This document shows, one piece after another, positions 32,725-41,563 of a stretch of DNA of 45,197 nucleotides. The notes beneath the pieces were generated by a model. It did no database searches. It was not told where the DNA came from and worked only from the letters and a program-made list of their open reading frames with translations. The translations under genes and the position numbers were made by a program. Each line of letters begins with the position of its first letter. The stretch's first letter is position 1. The DNA lies in NCBI GenBank assembly GCA_018267135.1, contig JAFDZA010000021.1, positions 1 to 45,197 on the forward strand, read 5' to 3'. Origin of the DNA: Bacteroidota bacterium. Its GTDB lineage: Bacteria > Bacteroidota > Bacteroidia > Cytophagales > Cyclobacteriaceae.

Positions 32725-33981
32725 ATGATAAAGTTCTCTAGTTGCTTAATCGGCCTATTGTCTATTGTCTGTTGCACAGCCCAAACTCAACAATCAGCCT
32801 TACCCAAAGGCAATTACTTGGTGGTAGCTGCCTATCTGTCCGGTCAGGAAAGTTTTGCCCAGCGATATGCCGCCAAATTAAACGAAAGCGGGCATCATAG
32901 TTTAGTAGGATATGATCAGGCCAGAAAATTCTATTATGTGTACCTCGATCAATATTCTGATTTTAATGAGTCTGTGCAGCAAATGCTGAAGCAACGGAAA
33001 GAAGGAACCTTTGCCGAAATTTGGGTGCGCGTAATTAAAGACGGGGCTGAGCCAACCGTAGCCATCACCGAGAAAAAAGAACCGATTGAAAAGAAGACGA
33101 CTCCGGCCGTTGTTATTGTAAAGAGTGAGCCCACAAAGCCTGAGGAAATCAAGTCGCCTCAGGTTAAACCGGAAGAAGTAAAACAGGAAGAAGTAAAAGC
33201 AATACCGGTAACTACGGAAGTAGAACCCAACCCTCCGGCCAAGCCCGTATTTGTTCCTCAAACTTTACAAAACACACAAGTGTTTCTAAGTCTTTATAAC
33301 CTAACCAACAAAGAAATTTTGGATGGGGAAATAGAAGTAGTCGATACCGAACGAAGCCGGCTAATTACAAAAGTAAAAGGCAATACCTATTTAAACTTAC
33401 CCAATCCGGGCACAAAAAGCGGCCAACTTACACTGATCTCTACCGTTTTTGGATTTCGAAAAGAACAACATGAATTAAATTTTAAAAATACCGAAGCCGA
33501 TACGCTGAAACCCTACGTTGCGCTGGTAGGAAATTATTATATGATCAACTTCGGGCTTTCCAGAATACACAAAGGCGATATTTCTACCTTATACAACGTG
33601 TATTTCTATAATGATGCGGCTATTATGTTGCCCGAATCAAAATACCAGCTAAACAGTTTGCTCAATCTGATGAATGAAAACCCAAAACTGCAAATTGTAT
33701 TGCACGGCCACACCAATGGAAACGGCCGGGGTAAAATTATCTACATGGGGCCCAGTAAAGATTTTTTTACGCTTACTCCCGATGTAACTAACTCTTCAGG
33801 TTCGGCCCGGCAATTATCTGAAGCCCGCGCCAACACCATTCGCGAGTGGCTCATTGCCCAAGGGATTTCTGAATCGCGGGTGGCCGTAAAGGGATGGGGC
33901 GGCAGCCGTATGATTCACGACAAGAACAGTGTGCATGCCCGCAAAAATATCCGTGTAGATGTAGAAGTAGTAGATGACTAA
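32725..33981 (+). CDS. Envelope protein with SPOR-like and OmpA C-terminal domains
   Basis: The 418-residue protein has a signal peptide with a Cys-containing end (SIVCCTAQ), an N-terminal SPOR-like fold (residues about 27-107, GNYLVVAAYLSGQESFAQRYA... WVRVIKD), a Pro/Glu/Lys-rich linker (about 110-180), a beta-rich middle part (200-270) and an OmpA-like peptidoglycan-binding domain (about 285-418) with LHGHTNGNGRGK and SEARANTIREWLIAQGI...KGWGGS. SPOR domains bind denuded glycan at division sites and OmpA domains bind diaminopimelate, so the protein likely ties the envelope together in the periplasm. SPOR assignment is from shape of the pattern and is the weaker part. Confidence 0.8.
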   Translation: MIKFSSCLIGLLSIVCCTAQTQQSALPKGNYLVVAAYLSGQESFAQRYAAKLNESGHHSLVGYDQARKFYYVYLDQYSDFNESVQQMLKQRKEGTFAEIWVRVIKDGAEPTVAITEKKEPIEKKTTPAVVIVKSEPTKPEEIKSPQVKPEEVKQEEVKAIPVTTEVEPNPPAKPVFVPQTLQNTQVFLSLYNLTNKEILDGEIEVVDTERSRLITKVKGNTYLNLPNPGTKSGQLTLISTVFGFRKEQHELNFKNTEADTLKPYVALVGNYYMINFGLSRIHKGDISTLYNVYFYNDAAIMLPESKYQLNSLLNLMNENPKLQIVLHGHTNGNGRGKIIYMGPSKDFFTLTPDVTNSSGSARQLSEARANTIREWLIAQGISESRVAVKGWGGSRMIHDKNSVHARKNIRVDVEVVDD

Positions 33982-34008
33982 TCCAGAACCAGCAACATAA
34001 ACATCCGC

Positions 34009-34281
34009 TTATCGTTGAATCATAAAACCGGCAAAATGCCGAAGGGGCAATTCGTGCCATTCAAGATGATCTACACGCGAATGCGGAGGCCCTTGTTTAC
34101 ACCAGGCTATTAATTCTATCAACTCAGTTTCATCTCCTTCCGCTTCCAGATAAACACGGCCATCGGGTTCATTACGCACAAAGCCTTTAATCCTTAATAG
34201 GTTGGCTTGTTCTTTGGCAGAAGCTCGATAAAAAACACCCTGCACCTTTCCGGAAACAGAAATAGAAAAACATTTTGGCAT
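34009..34281 (-). CDS. acyP: Acylphosphatase
   Basis: The 90-residue protein has the two acylphosphatase motifs: GKVQGVFYRAS with phosphate-binding Arg19, and GFVRNEPDGRVYLEAEG with catalytic Asn37. It hydrolyses carboxyl phosphates such as 1,3-bisphosphoglycerate or acetyl phosphate. It begins one base after the aldehyde dehydrogenase stop, last gene of the deoC operon, which suggests it removes an acyl phosphate connected with that pathway (inference). Confidence 0.93.
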   Translation of the reverse strand: MPKCFSISVSGKVQGVFYRASAKEQANLLRIKGFVRNEPDGRVYLEAEGDETELIELIAWCKQGPPHSRVDHLEWHELPLRHFAGFMIQR

Positions 34282-34282
34282 A

Positions 34283-35896
34283 TCAGAAGATATAATCGGT
34301 GCTTAAAAAAGCAGACTCTCGGTTGCGAATAATGTTGCCAATAATTTTTTTATTTTCTTCATTAATCTTCGTGGCCACCAACGAGCGAATGGAGAATGAG
34401 CGGAGCGCATCGGCCACCGAAAGTGTTCCTTCGGCCGAATCTTTTCGCCCATTAAAAGGAAATGTATCGGGGCCACGTTGGCATTGAGCATTGATATTAA
34501 TCCGCCCTACCTGGCTGGCAAACGTGTCAATAAAGTGGGCAATGGTTTTAGAGTTCTTTCCAAAAATACTAAGCTGCTGACCGAAGTTAGAATGTAAAAC
34601 ATATTCAATCACTTCTTTTTCTTCAGCAAAAGCACGGATGGGCACCACCGGGCCAAATTGTTCTTCATAATAAACCTTCATTTTATCATTTACCGGAAAA
34701 AGCACAGCCGGATAGAAAAAGGTATTTACCGTAGTGCCGCCTTGTTCATTCATAATTTTGGCGCCCTGCTGCACGGCATCTTCTACCAGGTTTTTCAGGT
34801 AATCTGTTTTGCCGGGTTCGGGCAGCGGGGTTATGCTCGCACCGGCATCCCAGGGCATGCCCGGTTTTAGTTTGGATACAGCCTCACAAAATTTTTGCAT
34901 AAACTTTTCGCAAATAGCCTGATGCACAAAAATGATTTTAATAGCCGTGCACCGCTGGCCATTGAATGAAAGCGAACCCAGCAAACATTCATTCACCGCG
35001 TTATCCAGATCGGCATCGGGTAAAATAATGGCCAGATTTTTCGCATCAAGTCCGAGAATAGCCCGGAGGCGGTGCGATTTAGGGTGTGCCTTTTTTAATT
35101 CATTGGCTCCTTTGTTTGTACCGATAAAAGCAAATACATCTATCTTTCCGGTTTCCATCATGGCTCCCACCGTATCGCGACCTCGCCCGTAAATAACATT
35201 GATTACACCCGGAGGAAAACTGGTTCGAAAAGCTTCGAGCAGCGGGCGTACCAGCAGCACTCCATATTTAGCCGGTTTAAACACCACCGTATTGCCCATG
35301 ATGAGAGCCGGAAAAAGAGTGCTGAATGTTTCGTTGAGCGGATAATTGTATGGACCCATACAAAGAGCTACTCCCAAAGGCACTCTTCTGATCTGCCCCA
35401 TAATGCCTTGCTCTTGCACAAACGCAGACGACCTTCGGTCTAACTCTTTCAGCGCATTGATCGTGTCCAGAATATAATCGCAGGTGCGGTCAAATTCTTT
35501 TTCCGAATCTTTTTGTGGTTTCCCGATTTCCCACATCAACAAGTTTACCACTTCTTGTCTTTTCTCCCGCATCTTACCGAGGAAAATCTCCACGTGCCGA
35601 ATCCGCTCAGATACCGTCATCATGGGCCACTGGCCTTGCCCCAAATTATAAGCTTCTACGGCTGCATCTAACGCCATCAGCGCTTCGGTGGAAGTAAGCA
35701 ACGGGGTGCTGCCGATTATTTTTTGTTTGTATTCTTTTCCTTCCCGGATATATACCGGGCTCACCACCGGGTTCATCGGTCCATGCCATGAGAGCATTTT
35801 TCCGTTGATCAGATACTCGCGTTGTTCATAGTCAGACGTTAGTTTCACAGAAGAAGGAATTGCCTGCTCATCGGGATAAAAAGAAAGTAAATCCAT
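34283..35896 (-). CDS. Aldehyde dehydrogenase, GapN-like (NADP glyceraldehyde-3-phosphate type)
   Basis: The 537-residue protein is an ALDH-superfamily member. The nucleophile is Cys316 in SFNGQRCTA, with PLGVALCMGPYNYPLNE and AFIGTNKGA in the cofactor domain. The stretch that normally reads LELGGK is LGLDAK (281-286), so the general-base Glu is replaced by Gly; the family may use another residue or have altered chemistry. It lies between deoC (gap 4 bases) and acyP (gap 1 base). DeoC yields glyceraldehyde 3-phosphate and acetaldehyde, both possible ALDH substrates. Confidence 0.8.
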   Translation of the reverse strand: MDLLSFYPDEQAIPSSVKLTSDYEQREYLINGKMLSWHGPMNPVVSPVYIREGKEYKQKIIGSTPLLTSTEALMALDAAVEAYNLGQGQWPMMTVSERIRHVEIFLGKMREKRQEVVNLLMWEIGKPQKDSEKEFDRTCDYILDTINALKELDRRSSAFVQEQGIMGQIRRVPLGVALCMGPYNYPLNETFSTLFPALIMGNTVVFKPAKYGVLLVRPLLEAFRTSFPPGVINVIYGRGRDTVGAMMETGKIDVFAFIGTNKGANELKKAHPKSHRLRAILGLDAKNLAIILPDADLDNAVNECLLGSLSFNGQRCTAIKIIFVHQAICEKFMQKFCEAVSKLKPGMPWDAGASITPLPEPGKTDYLKNLVEDAVQQGAKIMNEQGGTTVNTFFYPAVLFPVNDKMKVYYEEQFGPVVPIRAFAEEKEVIEYVLHSNFGQQLSIFGKNSKTIAHFIDTFASQVGRININAQCQRGPDTFPFNGRKDSAEGTLSVADALRSFSIRSLVATKINEENKKIIGNIIRNRESAFLSTDYIF

Positions 35897-35900
35897 GGGG

Positions 35901-36554
35901 TTAGGTTTTTGTTTTTAAAATTTTTAGTGCTGCCGATGTGCCTATACGGGAAGCTCCGGCTTCAATCAAAGCTTTCGCTTGTTCGTAGGTTTTTATGCCA
36001 CCCGAGGCCTTAATACCAACTGACGAGGGTAGCGACTGCCGCATCAATTGTATGTGTTCCGTTTTGGCACCCTCGGGGGCAAAGCCGGTAGAGGTTTTTA
36101 CAAAATCGGCACCGGCATCGGCACACATTTTACTGGCCGTTATTATTTCTTCATCTGAAAGATAGGCCGTTTCAATAATTACTTTTAATAATTTTTGGTA
36201 GTCGTGTGCCAGCTGGCTGCATTTGGCTAATTCAATTTTAGTCCAGGGTAAGCCGGTTTTAAAAGATGTTATATTCCATACCATATCCAGTTCATCGGCT
36301 CCGTTATCGATGGCGCGTTTCATCTCTTCCAGTTTCGTTTCTGTCATGGAATATCCCAACGGAAATCCTACCACGGTTACTAATAAAATTTTTGAATTGG
36401 CGATCTCGCGTTTGGCCCGTTTTACCCAAAACGAGGGTACACAAATTCCTAAAAGATGATGTTCGCGTGCTTCCTCTACTAACCGGTCTATGTCTGCAAC
36501 GGTTTGCGCGGGGTTTAGATTCGTATGCTCGATGTAAGAAGCCAGATTCATCAA
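35901..36554 (-). CDS. deoC: Deoxyribose-phosphate aldolase
   Basis: The 217-residue TIM-barrel aldolase splits 2-deoxyribose 5-phosphate into glyceraldehyde 3-phosphate and acetaldehyde. Schiff-base Lys153 is in FVKTSTGF, Lys182 in GIKASGGI and Asp90 in DELDMV; all the key residues are present. First gene of the deoC-ALDH-acyP operon on the minus strand. No regulator or operator was recognised. Confidence 0.94.
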   Translation of the reverse strand: MMNLASYIEHTNLNPAQTVADIDRLVEEAREHHLLGICVPSFWVKRAKREIANSKILLVTVVGFPLGYSMTETKLEEMKRAIDNGADELDMVWNITSFKTGLPWTKIELAKCSQLAHDYQKLLKVIIETAYLSDEEIITASKMCADAGADFVKTSTGFAPEGAKTEHIQLMRQSLPSSVGIKASGGIKTYEQAKALIEAGASRIGTSAALKILKTKT

Positions 36555-36613
36555 GCCAAATTACATTAAAATGAGTTGGCCTGAAAAAAATGATTTTTAA
36601 TCGTCAACAAAAC

Positions 36614-36985
36614 TTAATGGCGAATGCCGCATTCTTTGCAATAGCGCATGGCAAAAGGCAAATGTTTTTTGGGTTTTGATCGATGGCCGAAGTACAAAAA
36701 ATCAGAATATTGTGGTTTGGCCATTTGGCGAAGCATACGTTTTTTTTCTTTCGCTACCTGTTCGAGCCGGTTATAAAATTCGTATTGTGCCGTATGGCGC
36801 ACATTGGGTTTTCTAAAAAGTAAACGTTGTCGCTTAGAAGTGCGTTGCTGGTGCACCTTTTGTGAGTGGTCGGCTAACGCGGTAGCTGTTGACCGATCGC
36901 CCAGCGAATTGCTCTGCCCCTGCCCCACTTGTACCAACAGGAATAAAAACAAAAAAATAAAAAACCCCGGCAATAATTTTTTCAT
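36614..36985 (-). CDS. Small secreted conserved protein, MRYCKECGIRH tail
   Basis: The 123-residue product has a signal peptide (hydrophobic residues 5-22, ending VGQGQ), a basic middle region and a conserved C-terminal half: AQYEFYNRLEQVAKEKKRML, AKPQYSDFLYFGH, and the final MRYCKECGIRH with a CxxC pair. I recall similar short proteins in other Cytophagales but no function. The CxxC near the end could bind a metal or form a disulfide. It is transcribed alone, 46 bases after the nuclease-fold gene. Confidence 0.7.
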   Translation of the reverse strand: MKKLLPGFFIFLFLFLLVQVGQGQSNSLGDRSTATALADHSQKVHQQRTSKRQRLLFRKPNVRHTAQYEFYNRLEQVAKEKKRMLRQMAKPQYSDFLYFGHRSKPKKHLPFAMRYCKECGIRH

Positions 36986-37031
36986 AGCTGGGGTTATAAC
37001 GCCACGGGCGTGTTTTTATTTTACGCTGGCT

Positions 37032-37523
37032 CTAACTTGATTTGAATTGTGTTAAAGTTTGCTGTCTGCGAAAAACCCAGGGCGGAGTTGGGTTCGGTTC
37101 TTTCCAAAGTCCGCGGCTCTGTTCGCGGGCTTTTTCTTTAAGTTGTTCAAACTCCTGAATTGGATTCCGTTCGGTTGTCCAGGCAAGCCCGGCTTCCAAT
37201 AAATCTACACGGGGGTCTTGGGTTCCGTCAATTAAAATAATACCTACGTAGTTGCCCCAACGATCTTTCCCCTGCATCTGCACGCTCACATTTTTATCGA
37301 GGATCATTTTAGCTAAAAAAGATTTAGCCTGGTTGCCAAACACTTGCCCTATCTCGGGGCTGTCAATTCCATAAAGCACTACCTGATACTGTTCGTTATC
37401 AGACCCGGTTACCAGAACCGTGTTTCCATCCACTACCGTAACCACTTTTCCGCTTACTACATTCTTACCATAACCACCGGCTGTTACGAAAATCAGAACC
37501 AATAAAATCGCAAGATTTTTCAT
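37032..37523 (-). CDS. Thermonuclease-fold (SNase-like) secreted protein, catalytic Arg residues missing
   Basis: The 163-residue protein has a signal peptide (residues 1-19) and an SNase OB-fold with VVDGNTV, LYGIDSPE and KDRWGNYVG. Aligned with staphylococcal nuclease, Asp54 and Glu57 correspond to Asp40 and Glu43, but Val49 stands for Arg35 and Asn91 for Arg87. The metal ligands and general base are thus kept while both transition-state arginines are gone, so nuclease activity is doubtful. It lies upstream of the small MRYCKECGIRH protein on the same strand. Confidence 0.85.
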   Translation of the reverse strand: MKNLAILLVLIFVTAGGYGKNVVSGKVVTVVDGNTVLVTGSDNEQYQVVLYGIDSPEIGQVFGNQAKSFLAKMILDKNVSVQMQGKDRWGNYVGIILIDGTQDPRVDLLEAGLAWTTERNPIQEFEQLKEKAREQSRGLWKEPNPTPPWVFRRQQTLTQFKSS

Positions 37524-37708
37524 AGCTGTATTTTTTTTATTGATGCTACAAAGATCAGGCGGGTAATCGGCTGTTCACCGGCTAATACGGCCGCTCACTG
37601 ACGGATGTATGATTTCACCGGGAAAAAATAAGGGAGTGCTTTTTTTAAGCTAAAAAAGAGATGACAAAAATCAATGTTTATTTTGAAAGCCGAATACAGG
37701 CGAAAAAA

Positions 37709-40700
37709 TTATTTTTTACAAAACTGCTCAATAGAGAATTTTGCTTTCGCATCGCCCAATTCTACTGCTTTTGCCCAATCCTTACAGGCTTCATCTTTAT
37801 TTTTAAGTTGATAGTTGAAGTTGCCGCGTTGCTTGTAGTAAGCCGCGTTTTTAGGATCGAGGGCGATGGCATCATCCATATCGTTTACAGCTGCTCCGTA
37901 ATCTTCCATCTCGGCCTTACAATTAGCTCGCCCGGCTAAGGCAGGAGCATCTTTAGGGTTATACTGCAGGGATTTATTATAGTCCAACAAGGCTTGTTCG
38001 TACTCCTGGCTTTCTTCTTTAATCAATGCGCTGTTATAGTAAACATTGGCATTTGTAGGTTCTATAGCCAGTGCTTTGGTTAAACTTTCCAGAGCCGATT
38101 TTTTATTTCCTAGACCAAGGTAGGCGCGGGCTTTTTCAAGAAAGAGAGCTACTGTATTCTCGCCTGCTTTCAGTGCATCGTCAAAATCGCGAAGAGCCGA
38201 CTGGTAGTCTTGTTGCTCCATATAACATTTCCCTCTCTTTAAATAAATATCTTTTTGTTTGTTTCCACCGGTTATTGTTTTGTCTAAATATTCCAGTGCT
38301 ATAGGATAATTTTTTAATTCGAAATAAGCTTCTCCTAATTTTTGATAGAAATCAGCATCGGGTTTTTCGGTAAGTTTTTCCATCTGGCGCAGGTCTTTCA
38401 CGGCCAGATCATATTTTTTTATTTTCAGGTAGGCGCTGGCCCGGTTTTCGTAAGGCCGTACATAATCTTGTTTTTTAGATATAGCCGTAGAAAAATCCTG
38501 AATGGCTTGGTCAATCTGCTCTTGATTGAGGTAAGCCTTACCCCGGTTATTAAATACCACCGGATCGGCCTGCCCCAACTCGATGGCTGTAGTATAATCT
38601 TGCACGGCTCCGGAAAAATGGGTGGAGCGAAAGTGAGCATCGCCCCGATGGGAGTAGGCCGAAGCCAGTTTAGGGTTTTTTTCGATAGCCATTGTAAAAT
38701 CATTCAGAGCCGCTTCTGTGTTTTTATTATCTAATTGGCAGAAGCCGCGCATGTCGTAAGCCGAAGCTTCGGTATAGCCGCCATTGATGGCTTTGTCTAA
38801 GTCGGCCAAAGCCGGTTTATATTCTTGCGCCTGAAAGTAACACGAGCCGCGTTTAAAAAAAACTTCAGAGGAGTTCTCTCCCAACTCAATGGCTTTAGTA
38901 AAATCATCCAATGCTTTGGTAAACTCCGGCTTTTCAAAATACGAATTGCCGCGGGTGGTGTAGGCCAGTTTATCTTTTGTACCCAAACTGATGGATTTGC
39001 TTACATCTTCAATGGCACCCTGAAAATTTTTTTGATTGTACTTAGCTACTCCTGAAAATAAAAATTCATCGGCTCCGGCCTGATTAGCTGATATCACCGG
39101 GGTTAAATCGTTTACTACCTTGCCCCATTCTTTTAGTTGAACATAGGCAGCCGCTCTGTTTTTCAGAGCCTGCATATAATTAGATTTAATCTGAAGCGAT
39201 TTATCAAAATCAGCTACCGACTCTTTAATTTGATTTGAATTAAGTTTGGCTTTTCCCCGGTTATTATATACCACTTCATCAGCCGCTCCGAAGGAAATGG
39301 CCTTATCGTAAGCCTCGATGGCTCCGATATAATTCATGTCTTTAAATCGTCCGTTCCCTACTTGAAAATAAACGTCTTTATTTTTGCTGCCGGCCATTCC
39401 TGCTTTTTCCAAATTGATCAGGGCCTCCTTATTTTTTTGCATCTGCATATACGCTAAGCCTAAATCTTCATAAGCTGTTACATCGGGTTGACCATTTTGA
39501 ATAAATTTTTCCAAATCCGTAATACTGCCGGTAAAATCTTTCGTTGCAAAAAGTGCTTTGCCTCGTTTCTCACTTAATGAAATTTCTTTTTCACCGGCTG
39601 CTTCGGCTGTGTTTAGTGCCTCAATGGCTCCTTTAAAATCGTTGGCATTGTAACGCAGATAACCCAGATATAAATTCACTTTAGGGTCTTTCGATCCGGC
39701 CTTAACGGCTTTGTCTAAGAAATTTTTTGCGTCTTCTTTATCGTTGAGGTTATATTTTGAGATACCAAGCATACGCATCAAATCGGCTGATTCGCCTTCG
39801 GTGGTGCGTACTTTATCCAAATCTTCGGCCGTGCCTTTAAAATCGTTCTGTGCAAAACGCACCGTAGCCCGGTTTAGGCGAGCTTTGCTGTAATCCGGTT
39901 TTAAGGAAATCGCCTGATCAAAATCGGGCAACGAGCCGGCTAGATCGCCCAACGCATATTTTGCCTTTCCCCGGTTATTAAAAACAACCGCATCAGTTTG
40001 AGCCATAGCAATAGCCTTATTGTAGTAGCCCAACGCCCCGGCATAATCGTTTTTTACAAACTTGCTGTCGCCCAGATTTTTAAAAGCTTCATAATCTGAA
40101 ACACCCAGTGAAACTGCTTTTTCCAAATCTTTTAGTGCGTTGTCTATATCTTTCTGCTGGTATTCGGCATTTCCTTTCATTAAAAAAATTTCTTTGGCCG
40201 ATGCGCCCATGGCTACGGCACGCCCCAGCGACTCAATGGCTTGGGCAAACTCTTTATTTTGGTATTGACAGATGCCCAGTTTTTCAAAAATTTCCCGATC
40301 ACTAACACCCAGCGAGACTGCTGAACTGAGCGCATGGGCAGCCTCGGTATAATTATTTTGATTGGCTAAACTAAGGCCGAACATTCTAAACACTTCTTTA
40401 TCTTTTACTCCTTTGCTTACCACCTTTGTAAGCGCTTCGGCACAGCCTTGATAATCCTGAAAATTAAATTTGGCCGTGCCTGTTTTTTGAAAAAGTTCGA
40501 TATCACTTCTGCCGGATGAAATGATTTTATCTAAATCGGCAGCGGCTTCTTTCCATTTTTTTAGTTGGTACCTTGTGTCGGCACGGTTGTCGAGTGCTTT
40601 GTCGTAATCCGGTTTTATAGCAAGGGCTTCCGTAAAATCTTTTTCAGCTCCGGCCAGATCGCTGAGCGTCATCTTGGCTTTGCCCCGGTTATTAAAAAGG

Positions 40701-41185
40701 ATAGCCTCTTTTTTTCCGGAAAGAATAGCCATGTCGTAATTGGCAATAGCTTCTTTATAGTTGCTAAGTTTAAATTTGGCATTGCCCAGTGCAGCAAAAA
40801 GGTCCGGGTTTTTAGACCCCATCGAAATAGCTTTTTCTAAATCGGTCGATGCGCCCGCGGCATCATCCAACTTATATTTTGCCAAGCCGCGGTACTCAAA
40901 TAATTCGTTGGTATTGACTCTCGCTTTCACGGCTTCGTCAAAATCGTTCTTGGCTTTTTCTACGTTGCCCAACATAAACTCGGCCACACCCCGCTTAACA
41001 TAAACTTCTTTGTTGGCAAAATTGGTGGTAATCAACTGAGAAAACTGAACGGACGCTTCCGAATAGTTCCCTTCTTTCAACTTTTGTAATGCCGATTGAT
41101 AAATGATTTGCTGCAGCGAATCTTGTTTTTGAGCTGACAGCCAAAATGGAACGACAATAAGAAGGAGGGATAGGGAAATACGCAT
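37709..41185 (-). CDS. Giant secreted TPR protein (about 33 tandem repeats)
   Basis: The 1158-residue protein has a signal peptide (LSLLLIVVPFWLSAQ) and then almost only tetratricopeptide repeats of 34 residues from about residue 25 to the end, close to 33 in number. Repeat positions carry the usual consensus (A..D...A..L.P....A...RG...). Every repeat keeps similar spacing, and many keep the RG(K/N) and YNNRGKAK words. TPR solenoids bind partner proteins; here it would be a long periplasmic scaffold. It ends with LGDAKAKFSIEQFCKK. A -7 box lies upstream. Confidence 0.88.
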   Translation of the reverse strand: MRISLSLLLIVVPFWLSAQKQDSLQQIIYQSALQKLKEGNYSEASVQFSQLITTNFANKEVYVKRGVAEFMLGNVEKAKNDFDEAVKARVNTNELFEYRGLAKYKLDDAAGASTDLEKAISMGSKNPDLFAALGNAKFKLSNYKEAIANYDMAILSGKKEAILFNNRGKAKMTLSDLAGAEKDFTEALAIKPDYDKALDNRADTRYQLKKWKEAAADLDKIISSGRSDIELFQKTGTAKFNFQDYQGCAEALTKVVSKGVKDKEVFRMFGLSLANQNNYTEAAHALSSAVSLGVSDREIFEKLGICQYQNKEFAQAIESLGRAVAMGASAKEIFLMKGNAEYQQKDIDNALKDLEKAVSLGVSDYEAFKNLGDSKFVKNDYAGALGYYNKAIAMAQTDAVVFNNRGKAKYALGDLAGSLPDFDQAISLKPDYSKARLNRATVRFAQNDFKGTAEDLDKVRTTEGESADLMRMLGISKYNLNDKEDAKNFLDKAVKAGSKDPKVNLYLGYLRYNANDFKGAIEALNTAEAAGEKEISLSEKRGKALFATKDFTGSITDLEKFIQNGQPDVTAYEDLGLAYMQMQKNKEALINLEKAGMAGSKNKDVYFQVGNGRFKDMNYIGAIEAYDKAISFGAADEVVYNNRGKAKLNSNQIKESVADFDKSLQIKSNYMQALKNRAAAYVQLKEWGKVVNDLTPVISANQAGADEFLFSGVAKYNQKNFQGAIEDVSKSISLGTKDKLAYTTRGNSYFEKPEFTKALDDFTKAIELGENSSEVFFKRGSCYFQAQEYKPALADLDKAINGGYTEASAYDMRGFCQLDNKNTEAALNDFTMAIEKNPKLASAYSHRGDAHFRSTHFSGAVQDYTTAIELGQADPVVFNNRGKAYLNQEQIDQAIQDFSTAISKKQDYVRPYENRASAYLKIKKYDLAVKDLRQMEKLTEKPDADFYQKLGEAYFELKNYPIALEYLDKTITGGNKQKDIYLKRGKCYMEQQDYQSALRDFDDALKAGENTVALFLEKARAYLGLGNKKSALESLTKALAIEPTNANVYYNSALIKEESQEYEQALLDYNKSLQYNPKDAPALAGRANCKAEMEDYGAAVNDMDDAIALDPKNAAYYKQRGNFNYQLKNKDEACKDWAKAVELGDAKAKFSIEQFCKK

Positions 41186-41206
41186 AGACTTACTTTTTTA
41201 CCTAAA

Positions 41207-41234
41207 CAAAGGTACACACGGAATGAAAGTACAA
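41207..41234 (-). promoter_or_regulatory. Promoter of the giant TPR gene
   Basis: Read on the minus strand, TTG (41234-41232) is followed by a 17-base spacer and TACCTTTG (41214-41207), then ATG at 41185. The spacer is a little short of the usual 19-21. Confidence 0.5.
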
Positions 41235-41292
41235 AACAGCTAAAAACTATACTTTCCTGACATGATGGAGGAAAGCCTGTGAAAGGAAATTA

Positions 41293-41412
41293 TTAGGCAA
41301 ACTGCTCGATAAGATAAATAATAATTACAGTTACAACGATTGCCAAAACCAAGTACCCAAATACTTTTGCTCTTTTATAGTAGCTTTTTACAGGAATATT
41401 CTTGTGCGCCAT
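41293..41412 (-). CDS. 39-residue single-pass membrane peptide, paralog 2
   Basis: The ATG at 41412-41410 overlaps the stop of the preceding peptide by one base (TGATG). The product is 39 residues: a basic head with PVKSYYKRAKVFGYL, then a hydrophobic segment LAIVVTVIIIYLI and a short tail EQFA. It shares the pattern R-A-K/R-V-F-G-x-L-V with the preceding peptide, so the two arose by duplication. Missed by a length cut-off of 60 residues. Function unknown. Confidence 0.65.
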   Translation of the reverse strand: MAHKNIPVKSYYKRAKVFGYLVLAIVVTVIIIYLIEQFA

Positions 41413-41528
41413 CAATACAAATATCTTAATACCGCATTGAAAAGCATATATCCCACAATAGATAAAACCACTAACCAGCCAAATACTCGGGCTCTGTGAA
41501 AATAAAATCGAACAGGTGCTATTTTCAT
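41412..41528 (-). CDS. 38-residue single-pass membrane peptide, paralog 1
   Basis: ATG at 41528-41526, TGA at 41414-41412. The product has 38 residues: MKIAPVRFYFHRARVFGW head followed by LVVLSIVGYMLFNAVL as one membrane segment. A -7 box TATATTTG lies 27 bases upstream of the ATG on the same strand. It is translated with, and is a paralog of, the next peptide. The basic RAR/RAK head would sit in the cytoplasm by the positive-inside rule. Confidence 0.65.
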   Translation of the reverse strand: MKIAPVRFYFHRARVFGWLVVLSIVGYMLFNAVLRYLY

Positions 41529-41555
41529 AACGTACTGATTTACAAAATATTAAAT

Positions 41556-41563
41556 CAAATATA
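41556..41563 (-). promoter_or_regulatory. -7 box of the twin-peptide operon
   Basis: On the minus strand TATATTTG, a full TAnnTTTG match, 27 bases before the ATG of the first peptide. No TTG at the expected -33 position. Confidence 0.45.

Noticed and set aside
37524..37708. Small gene or RNA between the nuclease-fold and TPR genes
   Set aside because: Some short inverted words (CGGCT...GGCTAATACGGC) exist, but no stable stem with a T tract, promoter box or ORF was found.
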